Below are positions 1-5,963 of a stretch of 7,554 bases of DNA, one piece after another; positions within the stretch are counted from its first letter, which is position 1, and every line of letters begins with the position of its first letter. The notes under the pieces were generated by a model. The model worked only from the letters and a program-made list of their open reading frames with translations, ran no database searches and was not told the DNA's origin. Made by a program: the position numbers and the translations under genes. The stretch covers positions 1-7,554 of the forward strand of contig JAYUFK010000012.1 of the NCBI GenBank assembly GCA_043739325.1, given 5' to 3'. The DNA is from Roseiarcus sp043739325. Lineage in GTDB: Bacteria; Pseudomonadota; Alphaproteobacteria; Rhizobiales; Beijerinckiaceae.

Positions 1-15
1 CTCGTTCCATGGCAT
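1..15 (-). CDS. Possible start of a leftward gene (5 codons, cut by window edge)
   Basis: On the minus strand an ATG at 15 is preceded by GAGGAG (complement of 23-28) with a 7-base spacer, which is close to ideal for translation initiation. The visible codons read MPWNE and then leave the window. Five residues are too few to identify a product. If the gene is real, it is divergent from the protease gene at 338 and the two share the 16-337 spacer. The call rests only on the ribosome binding site and start codon, so a chance match is possible. Confidence 0.3.
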
Positions 16-337
16 CGCGAATCTCCTCGGTGTTGTTGCAAACCCAAGGATTCAGACGCCACGAGGCCGGTCAATGAATTTTCGGTCAGGCTCTAAGCGC
101 GGAACTCAAACGAAATCACTGGACGTCACCCATTTGGAGGATGAAAGCGCGCGGACAGTGTGCCAGAGTGGATCTCGGAAACGTCACCGGTAATTTCTGG
201 ATGGACCCGCTGCGCGCCAGTCTCGGTTGCCTTTGCTGAACGGGTAAGACGCACGCGTCACATGCGTTGGTCGCCATAACCCGTGACCGGGGAGTGCTCG
301 GTCTTGAATTCTTTCCAATGTCGCATCGGAGACTGCT
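16..337. other. Intergenic spacer upstream of the S8 protease gene
   Basis: No frame on either strand here looks like a gene. The three forward frames entering from the left edge close within about 80 to 195 bases and have no family-like sequence, and the minus-strand frames over 116-453 are out of frame with the protease and read as arginine-rich noise. Near its right end the spacer holds GGAGA at 328-332, the ribosome binding site of the protease gene. A TTGAAT at 304-309 has no convincing -10 partner, so I do not call a promoter. Confidence 0.5.
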
Positions 338-2578
338 ATGTCCGGCCGGATTATCGCTTTCGGTATGCACGAATCTGAAATCGCCGACGCGGAAATGGTA
401 CTGGGCTCCAGCGAACGCACCGATGCGTTTGTCGTTGGCAACGCCAGCGACATTCAGATTGCCGAACTGAGGGCCAAGGGACTAATTGTTCAGACGCTCG
501 CCGCCGATCGACCTGAGACGCCTGGCGGCGGCGCGAGACTTGGCGGTGAACTCCGTTCGACGACGTTTTCGACGTTCGTAACCTCCGCGCCGATTGATGA
601 TCTGCCGGACCTGACGAAGCCAAATGTCTATCTCATTGGATTCAGTGGCCCTCTGCTCGAAACCTACCGCGCGCAGTTGCAGACGATGGCGGTCGTCCTG
701 CTTCAGGCCTACAGAGGAGATTTCTATTCGGCTTTTTTGACGACCGCGCAGCGCAATGACGTGAACGCGCTGCCCTTTGTTTCGACAGTCGAGTTCTACG
801 GCGCCACCCACAAATATGCCGGCACACTGTCGCCGGCCATCGCCGGCGCGGCTTCTCCGAAAGGCGAGCGACTGGTCATTTACGATGTAAAACTGCAGCG
901 GCCCGAAGACGCTGCGGGCTTCAAAGTTTGGCTTGAGCAAAACGATCTGGTTATTGTCGCCTCTTCGGCGAGAAAATTTCGCATCGCGCTGTTGGCGAAT
1001 TCGACTGTTTTCAATAACCTCGTTCGCCGGACCGAAGTGGCGCAACTGGAGGAGTATGTCGAACCTAAACTCTTCAATGATCGCGCTCGCGTCATACTGA
1101 AGATCGATCACTCCCCGGCGCAACCATTCCCATACGATGGCGACGGTGAACTGATTGCGATCGCGGACACAGGTCTTGACGATACTCATCCCGATTTCGC
1201 GGGTCGCTTTACCACGGCTGCTCTGGGAAGAGTCGGACGGACGGATGACCCGAACGGTCACGGCACTCACGTTGCTGGTTCCGCGCTCGGAGACGGAACG
1301 GGATCGCAGGGAGTCCATAAGGGCTCCGCGCCGGGAGCGAAACTCTTCTTTCAATCGCTGCTCGACAGTGCCGGAAGGCTCGGTGGCTTACCCGCCGATT
1401 TGGGGGATTTATTCGACCAGGCCTACAAGCAGGGCGCGCGAATCCACAGCAACAGCTGGGGCTCTGCAACCCGGTCGACCTACACGATGAGTTCGAACGA
1501 GGTCGATGAGTTCGTCGCCGGTCATCAAGACATGCTGGTGGTCATCGCGGCTGGAAACGAAGGTCAAGCGGCGAATAACCTTCATTCGCCGGCCGGTGTC
1601 GTCGACTGGCTTTCAATCGGCGCGCCCGCCACCGCGAAAAATGCCCTGACGGTCGGCGCCAGTCGCACCGACAGGACGACGGGCGGATTAAGTACGATGA
1701 CTTGGGGCGCCGCGTGGCCTGCATCCTTCCCGTCGGCGCCGATAGCGGCCGCCAAAATTTCCGGTGACCCGGAAGCCCTTGCCGGTTTCAGCAGCAGGGG
1801 CCCTTCGGACGACAGAAGAATCAAACCCGATCTGGTCGCTCCCGGCACCGATATTGTCTCGGCAAGATCGAAACTTGCGCCGATCGGCAACTTCTGGGCC
1901 GCGCATGCAAACACCTTTTATGCGTTCGACGGCGGAACCAGCATGGCAACGCCCCTGGTGTCCGGCTGTGCCGCATTGGCCAGAGAATATTTCGTCAAGA
2001 AACGGAATCATTCACCGTCGGCAGCGCTTGTCAGATCCTGCCTGATCAATGGCGCGAGATGGCTTACCGCGCCTGACTCGGTTGCCAGCAATCCTGCGGG
2101 CTTTACTCCGATGGGAAATTTCGATCAGGGCTTCGGGTGCGTGGACATGTTTTCGACGCTTCCGAATTCAGCGAACCCGAATCTTAGACTGGAATTTGTC
2201 GATAGTCTGTCTACCAATCCAAAAGTGAGTTTTGCATCGACAGGAGAGCGGCGGCGCTATCTTATCACGGTCGATACCAGTTTGCCGTTGAGAATTTGTC
2301 TGGTCTACACCGATGCTCCCGGCCGCGCCCTGCAAAACAATCTCAACCTTTTGGTTCAAACACCAGACAACTCAAAATTGACAGGCAATTTTCAGTTGCG
2401 GATGGGATTGCAGCCGATGGACACCGACAACAATGTTGAAGTCATCCGAATCGATTCACCGCAAACAGGAGATTACCTGATCCAGATAACCGCCACGAAT
2501 CTCTTGAAAACGCCGCAGGAATTTTCCCTCGTTGTCACCGGTGATCTCGGGGCGTCAAAATTGGCGGTCTTCTTCTAG
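338..2578 (+). CDS. Subtilisin-like S8 serine protease, KP-43 type
   Basis: This 746-residue protein should be an endopeptidase. The S8 catalytic residues are all visible: D277 in IAIADTGLDD, H308 in GHGTHVAG, oxyanion N407 in IAAGNEG and S535 in GGTSMATP. About 250 residues precede the catalytic domain. Within them, residues 97-165 (VYLIGFSGPL through VEFYGATHKY) and 177-245 (through LEEYVEPKL) each look like an inhibitor-type prodomain, and residues 1-58 may be a third, weaker copy. Residues 616-746 form a beta-rich domain like the C-terminal barrel of Bacillus KP-43 proteases, containing LQNNLNL, DTDNNVEVIRI and TGDYLIQI. The start is supported by GGAGA at 328-332. No signal peptide or transmembrane segment is visible, which is unusual for the family. 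GC content is lower than in prfB (sampled lines about 52% versus 73%), suggesting transfer. The substrate is unknown. Confidence 0.93.
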   Translation: MSGRIIAFGMHESEIADAEMVLGSSERTDAFVVGNASDIQIAELRAKGLIVQTLAADRPETPGGGARLGGELRSTTFSTFVTSAPIDDLPDLTKPNVYLIGFSGPLLETYRAQLQTMAVVLLQAYRGDFYSAFLTTAQRNDVNALPFVSTVEFYGATHKYAGTLSPAIAGAASPKGERLVIYDVKLQRPEDAAGFKVWLEQNDLVIVASSARKFRIALLANSTVFNNLVRRTEVAQLEEYVEPKLFNDRARVILKIDHSPAQPFPYDGDGELIAIADTGLDDTHPDFAGRFTTAALGRVGRTDDPNGHGTHVAGSALGDGTGSQGVHKGSAPGAKLFFQSLLDSAGRLGGLPADLGDLFDQAYKQGARIHSNSWGSATRSTYTMSSNEVDEFVAGHQDMLVVIAAGNEGQAANNLHSPAGVVDWLSIGAPATAKNALTVGASRTDRTTGGLSTMTWGAAWPASFPSAPIAAAKISGDPEALAGFSSRGPSDDRRIKPDLVAPGTDIVSARSKLAPIGNFWAAHANTFYAFDGGTSMATPLVSGCAALAREYFVKKRNHSPSAALVRSCLINGARWLTAPDSVASNPAGFTPMGNFDQGFGCVDMFSTLPNSANPNLRLEFVDSLSTNPKVSFASTGERRRYLITVDTSLPLRICLVYTDAPGRALQNNLNLLVQTPDNSKLTGNFQLRMGLQPMDTDNNVEVIRIDSPQTGDYLIQITATNLLKTPQEFSLVVTGDLGASKLAVFF

Positions 2579-2659
2579 GCCGGGCTCGGCTTTCCGCCGC
2601 GTCGCGGTGCGGCTACCGCTCGCAAGACGGGATAGGTGCCTGCCGGCGCGGTTCAAGAA

Positions 2660-2687
2660 TTGAAAATCACGTCTCGAAACCTATCTT
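2660..2687 (+). promoter_or_regulatory. Putative sigma70-type promoter for prfB
   Basis: TTGAAA at 2660-2665 (five of six consensus -35 bases) is followed after 16 bases by TATCTT at 2682-2687 (four of six -10 bases). Transcription would start near 2694 and give a leader of about 87 bases before the prfB ATG. This would let prfB be transcribed independently of the upstream protease gene. It is called by eye only. Confidence 0.4.
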
Positions 2688-2724
2688 GGCAGTGGTTTAC
2701 TTCACCCGGCGCAACCCCTAGTTT

Positions 2725-2746
2725 GCGCGCCAATTCGCTGGCGCGC
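2725..2746 (+). promoter_or_regulatory. Leader stem-loop upstream of prfB
   Basis: GCGCGCCA (2725-2732) and TGGCGCGC (2739-2746) are perfect 8-base complements around the 6-base loop ATTCGC. The stem ends 34 bases before the prfB ATG, inside the leader predicted from the promoter at 2660. No T-run follows it, so it does not look like an intrinsic terminator. It could affect leader stability or translation, or be a chance product of GC-rich sequence. Confidence 0.35.
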
Positions 2747-2780
2747 GACTCGCGCCGACCATCCCCGGAACCCCAGACCC

Positions 2781-3909
2781 ATGCGCGCCGAAGCCGAGCA
2801 ACTTGTTGAAACGATCAAGCAGTCCGTGGGACTGCTGAGGAGGCATCTTTGACGTCGAGACCGCGACGCGCCGTCTCGCCGAACTGAACGCCAGGGCGGA
2901 AGATTCCACGCTGTGGAACGATCCCGAAGCCGCGCAAAAAATCATGCGCGAGCGCACCTTGCTCGAGGATCGTCTCGGCTCGCTGAGTAAGATCCAGCGC
3001 GATATGGACGACGCGGTGACGCTGGTGGAACTTGGCGAATCCGAGGGCGATTCCGATACCGAGCAGGAAGGCCTGACGATCCTCAAAACCCTCAAGGCCG
3101 AGGGCGAACGCCGCCAGCTCGAAGCGCTGCTGTCGGGCGAGGCCGACGGCAACGACACTTATGTCGAAGTGCATTCGGGGGCAGGGGGCACCGAGAGCTG
3201 CGACTGGGCCCGCATGCTGCTGCGCATGTACGTGCGCTGGGCCGAGCGGCGCAAGTTAGATTGCGAGATCATCGAGGAGACCGACGGCGACGAAGCCGGT
3301 ATCAAATCCGCGACGATCTGCATCAAGGGCCACAATGCGCATGGCTGGATGAAAACCGAGTCCGGCGTGCATCGGCTCGTGCGCATCTCGCCGTTCGATT
3401 CCAACGCGCGCCGCCACACCAGCTTCGCCTCGGTCTGGGTCTATCCGGTCGTCGACGACCGCATCGTCATCGACGTCAACGAAAGCGATTGCCGCATCGA
3501 CGTCTACCGCGCTTCAGGCGCCGGCGGGCAGCACGTCAACAAGACGGAATCGGCGGTGCGCATCACGCATATCCCAACCGGCATCGTCGCGGCGTGCCAG
3601 GCCGAGCGCTCGCAGCACAAGAACCGCGCCACCGCCTGGAACATGCTGCGCGCGCGCCTGTACGAGCGCGAGCTGGAAAAGCGCGAGGCCGCCGCCAACG
3701 CCGACGCCGCGTCGAAGACCGATATCGGCTGGGGCCATCAGATCCGCTCGTATGTGTTGCAGCCCTACCAGATGGTCAAGGACCTGCGCACCGGCTACGT
3801 CTCCGGCACGCCCTCGGAAGTGCTCGACGGCGATCTCGACCCGTTCATGGAAGCTTCGCTGGCGCAGCGGCTTTCGGGACGGACGGTGGTGGTGGAGGAT
3901 GTGGAGTAG
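2781..3909 (+). CDS. prfB: Peptide chain release factor 2 (RF2), made by +1 programmed frameshift
   Basis: RF2 recognises UAA and UGA stop codons on the ribosome and triggers hydrolysis of peptidyl-tRNA. The gene starts at ATG 2781, reads 23 codons (MRAEAEQLVE... LLRRHL), meets UGA at 2850-2852, and continues one base ahead from GAC at 2851 to the TAG ending at 3909. The product is 375 residues, matching the family (365 in E. coli). The stop-codon recognition tripeptide is S203-P204-F205 and the catalytic loop is G248-G249-Q250. Residue 244, equivalent to E. coli 246, is Ala, the usual residue; E. coli K-12 has Thr. An ATG-to-stop reading in the downstream frame alone would begin at 2944 and lose the first 54 residues. 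The ribosome binding site is weak (GGAA at 2767-2770). It is convergent with the next gene, with only 18 bases between stop codons. Confidence 0.97.
2838..2853 (+). promoter_or_regulatory. prfB programmed +1 frameshift site
   Basis: The sequence AGG AGG CAT CTT TGA C contains all the elements of the classical prfB site: an internal Shine-Dalgarno sequence (AGGAGG, 2838-2843), a 3-base spacer, the slippery codon CTT (2847-2849), then UGA followed by C, the weakest termination context. When RF2 is scarce, the peptidyl-tRNA slips from CUU to UUU and translation continues in the +1 frame at GAC 2851. When RF2 is plentiful, it terminates its own synthesis after 23 residues. The layout matches the E. 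coli site (AGGGGG TAT CTT TGA C) in spacing. Confidence 0.96.
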
Positions 3910-3927
3910 GGCGGGCGCGCGGGCTTT

Positions 3928-4329
3928 CTACTCGCCGATCCGCGCGACGCCGGTTTCGCCATTGTCGCGAACCCATTTGAGGGATTTCGCTCCCGCTTTG
4001 AACAACTGGAAACACGAGGGAGAACCGTCGTACCATGTCTTGAATTGCTGGCACAGCCGGTCGCCATCGACCCACCAGCGGCCGGTGTCGGCGGGCTTGA
4101 TGAAGCGGCCAAGGCCGAGCGCCTGGCCGTTGCCGTCGACAAGGCCATCGCTACGGTAGTTCAACGGAAACTCGCCGCCCAGCGGCGCGGCCAGATAGAT
4201 CGTCCGGCCGATGATGTCGCGCCGTATCTCCTCGCCGCTGAGCGCCCCCGCCAACGCCGCTCCGTTCGCCATTGCGAGTGCAACAACAAGCAGGAGCGCC
4301 GCTCGGGCGACAAGGCGATGGGGCGTCAT
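3928..4329 (-). CDS. Small exported protein of unknown function
   Basis: This 133-residue protein begins with a clear signal peptide: MTPHR, then a hydrophobic stretch at residues 8-27 ending in A-L-A at 25-27, so cleavage is likely before G28 and the mature protein would be periplasmic or secreted. The mature part has GRTIYLAAP near residues 41-49 and TGRWWVDGDRLCQQF near 82-96, with cysteines at 93 and 106 that could form a disulphide. The pattern G-x-W-x-V-x-G-x-x-L-C resembles small alphaproteobacterial periplasmic proteins of the DUF995 kind, but I recognise only the pattern, not a function. No convincing Shine-Dalgarno sequence precedes the ATG at 4329; a promoter-like sequence sits so close that the transcript may be leaderless. 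It is convergent with prfB. Confidence 0.8.
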   Translation of the reverse strand: MTPHRLVARAALLLVVALAMANGAALAGALSGEEIRRDIIGRTIYLAAPLGGEFPLNYRSDGLVDGNGQALGLGRFIKPADTGRWWVDGDRLCQQFKTWYDGSPSCFQLFKAGAKSLKWVRDNGETGVARIGE

Positions 4330-4335
4330 CGGCCG

Positions 4336-4365
4336 AGAATATCAACACTTGATGGGCGGTTTCAA
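4336..4365 (-). promoter_or_regulatory. Putative promoter giving a leaderless transcript
   Basis: On the minus strand TTGAAA (complement of 4360-4365) is followed after 18 bases by TATTCT (complement of 4336-4341). Only six bases, CGGCCG, lie between this -10-like box and the ATG at 4329, so transcription would start at or next to the start codon. That fits the lack of a Shine-Dalgarno sequence for the gene. It is judged by eye; spacing of 18 is slightly long. Confidence 0.3.
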
Positions 4366-4417
4366 GCGGGCTGGCGCGCTGTGCCGCGGGTCCTGCGCGG
4401 ACATTGACGGCGAGGCA

Positions 4418-4447
4418 GGCGCGGCGGACCGGAAAGCCCGCCGCGCC
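4418..4447 (-). terminator. GC-rich hairpin downstream of the 4484-4762 gene
   Basis: GGCGCGGCGG (4418-4427) and CCGCCGCGCC (4438-4447) form a perfect 10-base stem with a 10-base loop. It begins 36 bases past the stop codon of the minus-strand gene ending at 4484 and lies before the promoter of the next minus-strand gene, where a terminator is expected. No T-run follows on the minus strand, so termination would have to rely on stem strength or Rho. Confidence 0.45.
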
Positions 4448-4483
4448 GATCGATCGTTTATCAAGTCCCGCGGCAATCGCCCC

Positions 4484-4762
4484 CTACTGGCAATCGACGC
4501 CCTTGTGGTTGGTCAGATGACAATTGACCTCCTGCTGTCCGACCGGGATGACCGGCATGCGCGTGTCGATCGCGCCGACCGCGCCTTCGCTGGACGGGGC
4601 CAGCGGATTGTTGACATTGTTGCTTCCCGCGGATGAGTCCGTCGTCGAGAAGTGGCTCGCGCCGTCAGCGAACGCCGAAGCGGCTGGACCGGCAAGGCCG
4701 ATAAACGCGCCGATCGCGATCGCGGCGAAGAACCGCGCGGCGTTGTGTATTTTGGAATGCAT
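4484..4762 (-). CDS. Small exported protein of unknown function
   Basis: The ATG at 4762 is preceded by GAGGAGAAGG (complement of 4766-4775) with GAGGAG seven bases before the start, a strong ribosome binding site. The frame stays open upstream to 4894, but that extension lacks a comparable site and would bury the signal peptide. The 92-residue product has a signal peptide: MHSKIHNAAR, a hydrophobic core at 11-26 and A-S-A at 28-30. The short mature region (about 60 residues) is rich in Ser, Asn and Gly and likely disordered at 34-60, followed by AIDTRMPVIPVGQQEVNC and ending in DCQ. Two cysteines at 81 and 91 could pair. I do not recognise the family. It lies downstream of the RNase A-like gene on the same strand, 285 bases away, so it is probably transcribed separately. 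Confidence 0.72.
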   Translation of the reverse strand: MHSKIHNAARFFAAIAIGAFIGLAGPAASAFADGASHFSTTDSSAGSNNVNNPLAPSSEGAVGAIDTRMPVIPVGQQEVNCHLTNHKGVDCQ

Positions 4763-5047
4763 AATCCTTCTCCTCTGGCTGGTTTGCGGGCTGTTCCGCA
4801 TCTGGTCCAATGTTGCCTGCCACGCACGAAACTCGTCGCGGCAGGTTGTGATGTCTAGCAGCAGGACGCGCCCAAGCCGTGTGACGGGGATCACCAGAAA
4901 ACGCGCCGGGATTGCGGGTTGCGCGGATAGGTTTGTGGCGATGCTGCGCGCATGATCGTCGCGCGTTACGCCAGATGCTTGAAAGTGTGCGAGGGGCGCG
5001 CTTTATGCGGTCGGGGCGCCTGTCAGCGCCATCGCGGCAAATTCGCC

Positions 5048-5602
5048 TCACGGCCCGCGACTGAATTCCGAATTGTCGCGGTTGTAGACCGTCACGCGAT
5101 GCGCCGGCGCGCTCTCGCGCATCGTCGCGAAGAAGGTCTTGATGTGCAGTCCGTGCGGGCGGGCGTCGTCGCGCGCGACGATCATCTGGCAATCGCTCAT
5201 CGGCATCGTGCCCGTACCGCCGGCGTAGCGCACGATGCGGGTTTGCCCTGAATAAAAGATGCGGGCGAACATGCCGTTGTGCGAGCCTTTGGGGTGGCGC
5301 GGCGTGCCCGGCGCCTGACGAAACTGGTTGCGCGCCCATTTGCCCTCAACGCTGTTGAGCGTTTCGCGCGCCGCCGCGACCTGATCGGCGGTCGAGACGA
5401 ACGCCGTGAACAGCGCCACCTGGCCATTGCGCGCGTCGGTATGCACGCGATTCCGCAATTCGGCGTTGGTGAGCGCGACGTGCCGCCCATGCGCGTGCCC
5501 CGCGCCTTCCTGGCCGCGATGCACGCTGGTGCGATCCTCGGAGGCGCGCAGCACCGTTGCGACATCCGCCAGGCTCAGATCGGGGGGAGGCGAAGGCGGC
5601 AT
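5048..5602 (-). CDS. RNase A-like (CdiA-CT type) domain protein, orphan toxin candidate
   Basis: The start at 5602 is chosen for its GGAG with a 7-base spacer; the frame is open to 5755 but the extension is compositionally noisy. The product has 184 residues: a Pro-rich head (MPPSPPPDLS) and then a domain resembling the bacterial RNase A-like fold of contact-dependent inhibition toxins. The supporting order is HGRHVALTNAELRNR at 38-52, FTAFVSTADQVAAARETLNS at 65-84, and a final strand GLHIKTFF at 151-158. H41 and R52 are 11 apart, the same spacing as the catalytic His175 and Arg186 I recall for the Yersinia kristensenii toxin; T156 matches its Thr276, but the recalled Tyr278 position is F158. 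If active, it would cut RNA. No signal peptide, delivery domain or recognised immunity partner is seen. The family call is by pattern only; a non-toxic or inactive role is possible. Confidence 0.62.
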   Translation of the reverse strand: MPPSPPPDLSLADVATVLRASEDRTSVHRGQEGAGHAHGRHVALTNAELRNRVHTDARNGQVALFTAFVSTADQVAAARETLNSVEGKWARNQFRQAPGTPRHPKGSHNGMFARIFYSGQTRIVRYAGGTGTMPMSDCQMIVARDDARPHGLHIKTFFATMRESAPAHRVTVYNRDNSEFSRGP

Positions 5603-5677
5603 GGGCGGGCTCCGTGTGCGAGCGGCGGGGAATAGCCAAGAAACCCAGGTGAGCGGCGGCAAGCTCCCGCTTATCCT

Positions 5678-5695
5678 CATCCCGTTTACGGGATG
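5678..5695. promoter_or_regulatory. 18-base palindrome between divergent genes
   Basis: CATCCCGT (5678-5685) and ACGGGATG (5688-5695) are perfect 8-base inverted repeats with only TT between them. The site lies in the 125-base spacer between the RNase A-like gene (leftward from 5602) and the possible small gene (rightward from 5728). Short symmetric arms with a 2-base centre fit a dimeric repressor operator better than a hairpin, but no regulator gene is recognised nearby. Confidence 0.35.
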
Positions 5696-5727
5696 CTCGC
5701 GACCTCGCCGCCTAGAGAGGCAGAGCA

Positions 5728-5952
5728 TTGCGCCGCATGTACCGGCAATGCCCAAAATGTCGGCAATGCTTGAGTCTCGTCCGGCTCAAATTGGCCGGAA
5801 TTCCATGCGATATTGATTTTGGCCGTCGAGGGCGGTCGCAAAGGTCAGGCGGTCGCGAGGTTGAGGGGCGCACTGGGGGCCCGATCTGCCGACGACATTA
5901 TTGCCGAAAGCATAATCTGCGCGAGGTTCCGCCGATGACCAAGTCGGAATGA
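5728..5952 (+). CDS. Possible small Cys/His-rich protein (putative zinc binder)
   Basis: This 74-codon frame starts with TTG at 5728, seven bases after AGAGAGG (5714-5720), or with ATG at 5737. The product carries RQCPKCRQC near the N-terminus (Cys 8, 11, 14), Cys 27, and ICRRHYCRKH near the C-terminus (Cys 54, His 57, Cys 59, His 62), a spacing compatible with metal binding. The middle is basic and Gly/Arg-rich. The frame ends with TGA at 5950-5952, directly overlapping the GAGGAG ribosome binding site of the next gene, so the two could be translationally coupled. I do not recognise a family. The direct repeat CGGCAATGC at 5743 and 5761 produces the repeated RQC. It may instead be an untranslated leader with a chance open frame. 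Confidence 0.35.
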   Translation: MRRMYRQCPKCRQCLSLVRLKLAGIPCDIDFGRRGRSQRSGGREVEGRTGGPICRRHYCRKHNLREVPPMTKSE

Positions 5953-5963
5953 GGAGAAACGCG

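Noticed and set aside
482..1354. A 290-codon minus-strand frame inside the protease gene
   Set aside because: It overlaps the intact S8 coding frame completely, is rich in Arg and shows no family-like motifs; the forward frame has all catalytic motifs.
3261..3980. A 239-codon forward frame overlapping prfB
   Set aside because: It is the alternative frame of GC-rich prfB sequence, dominated by Arg, Ala and His, and prfB explains the region.
4763..4894. N-terminal extension of the 92-residue exported protein
   Set aside because: The extension would place 44 residues before a clear signal peptide, and the ATG at 4762 has a strong ribosome binding site.
5015..5030. Small hairpin GGCGC / GCGCC downstream of the RNase A-like gene
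   Set aside because: Only five base pairs with a 6-base loop and no T-run; too weak to call a terminator in GC-rich sequence.
4665..5339. A 224-codon minus-strand frame spanning the small exported gene and the RNase A-like gene
   Set aside because: It is an Arg/Ala-rich shadow frame. The genes at 4484-4762 and 5048-5602 have better starts, signal peptide or domain signals.
5603..5755. 51-residue N-terminal extension of the RNase A-like protein
   Set aside because: It covers the intergenic palindrome and reads as low-quality sequence, while the ATG at 5602 has GGAG with a 7-base spacer.
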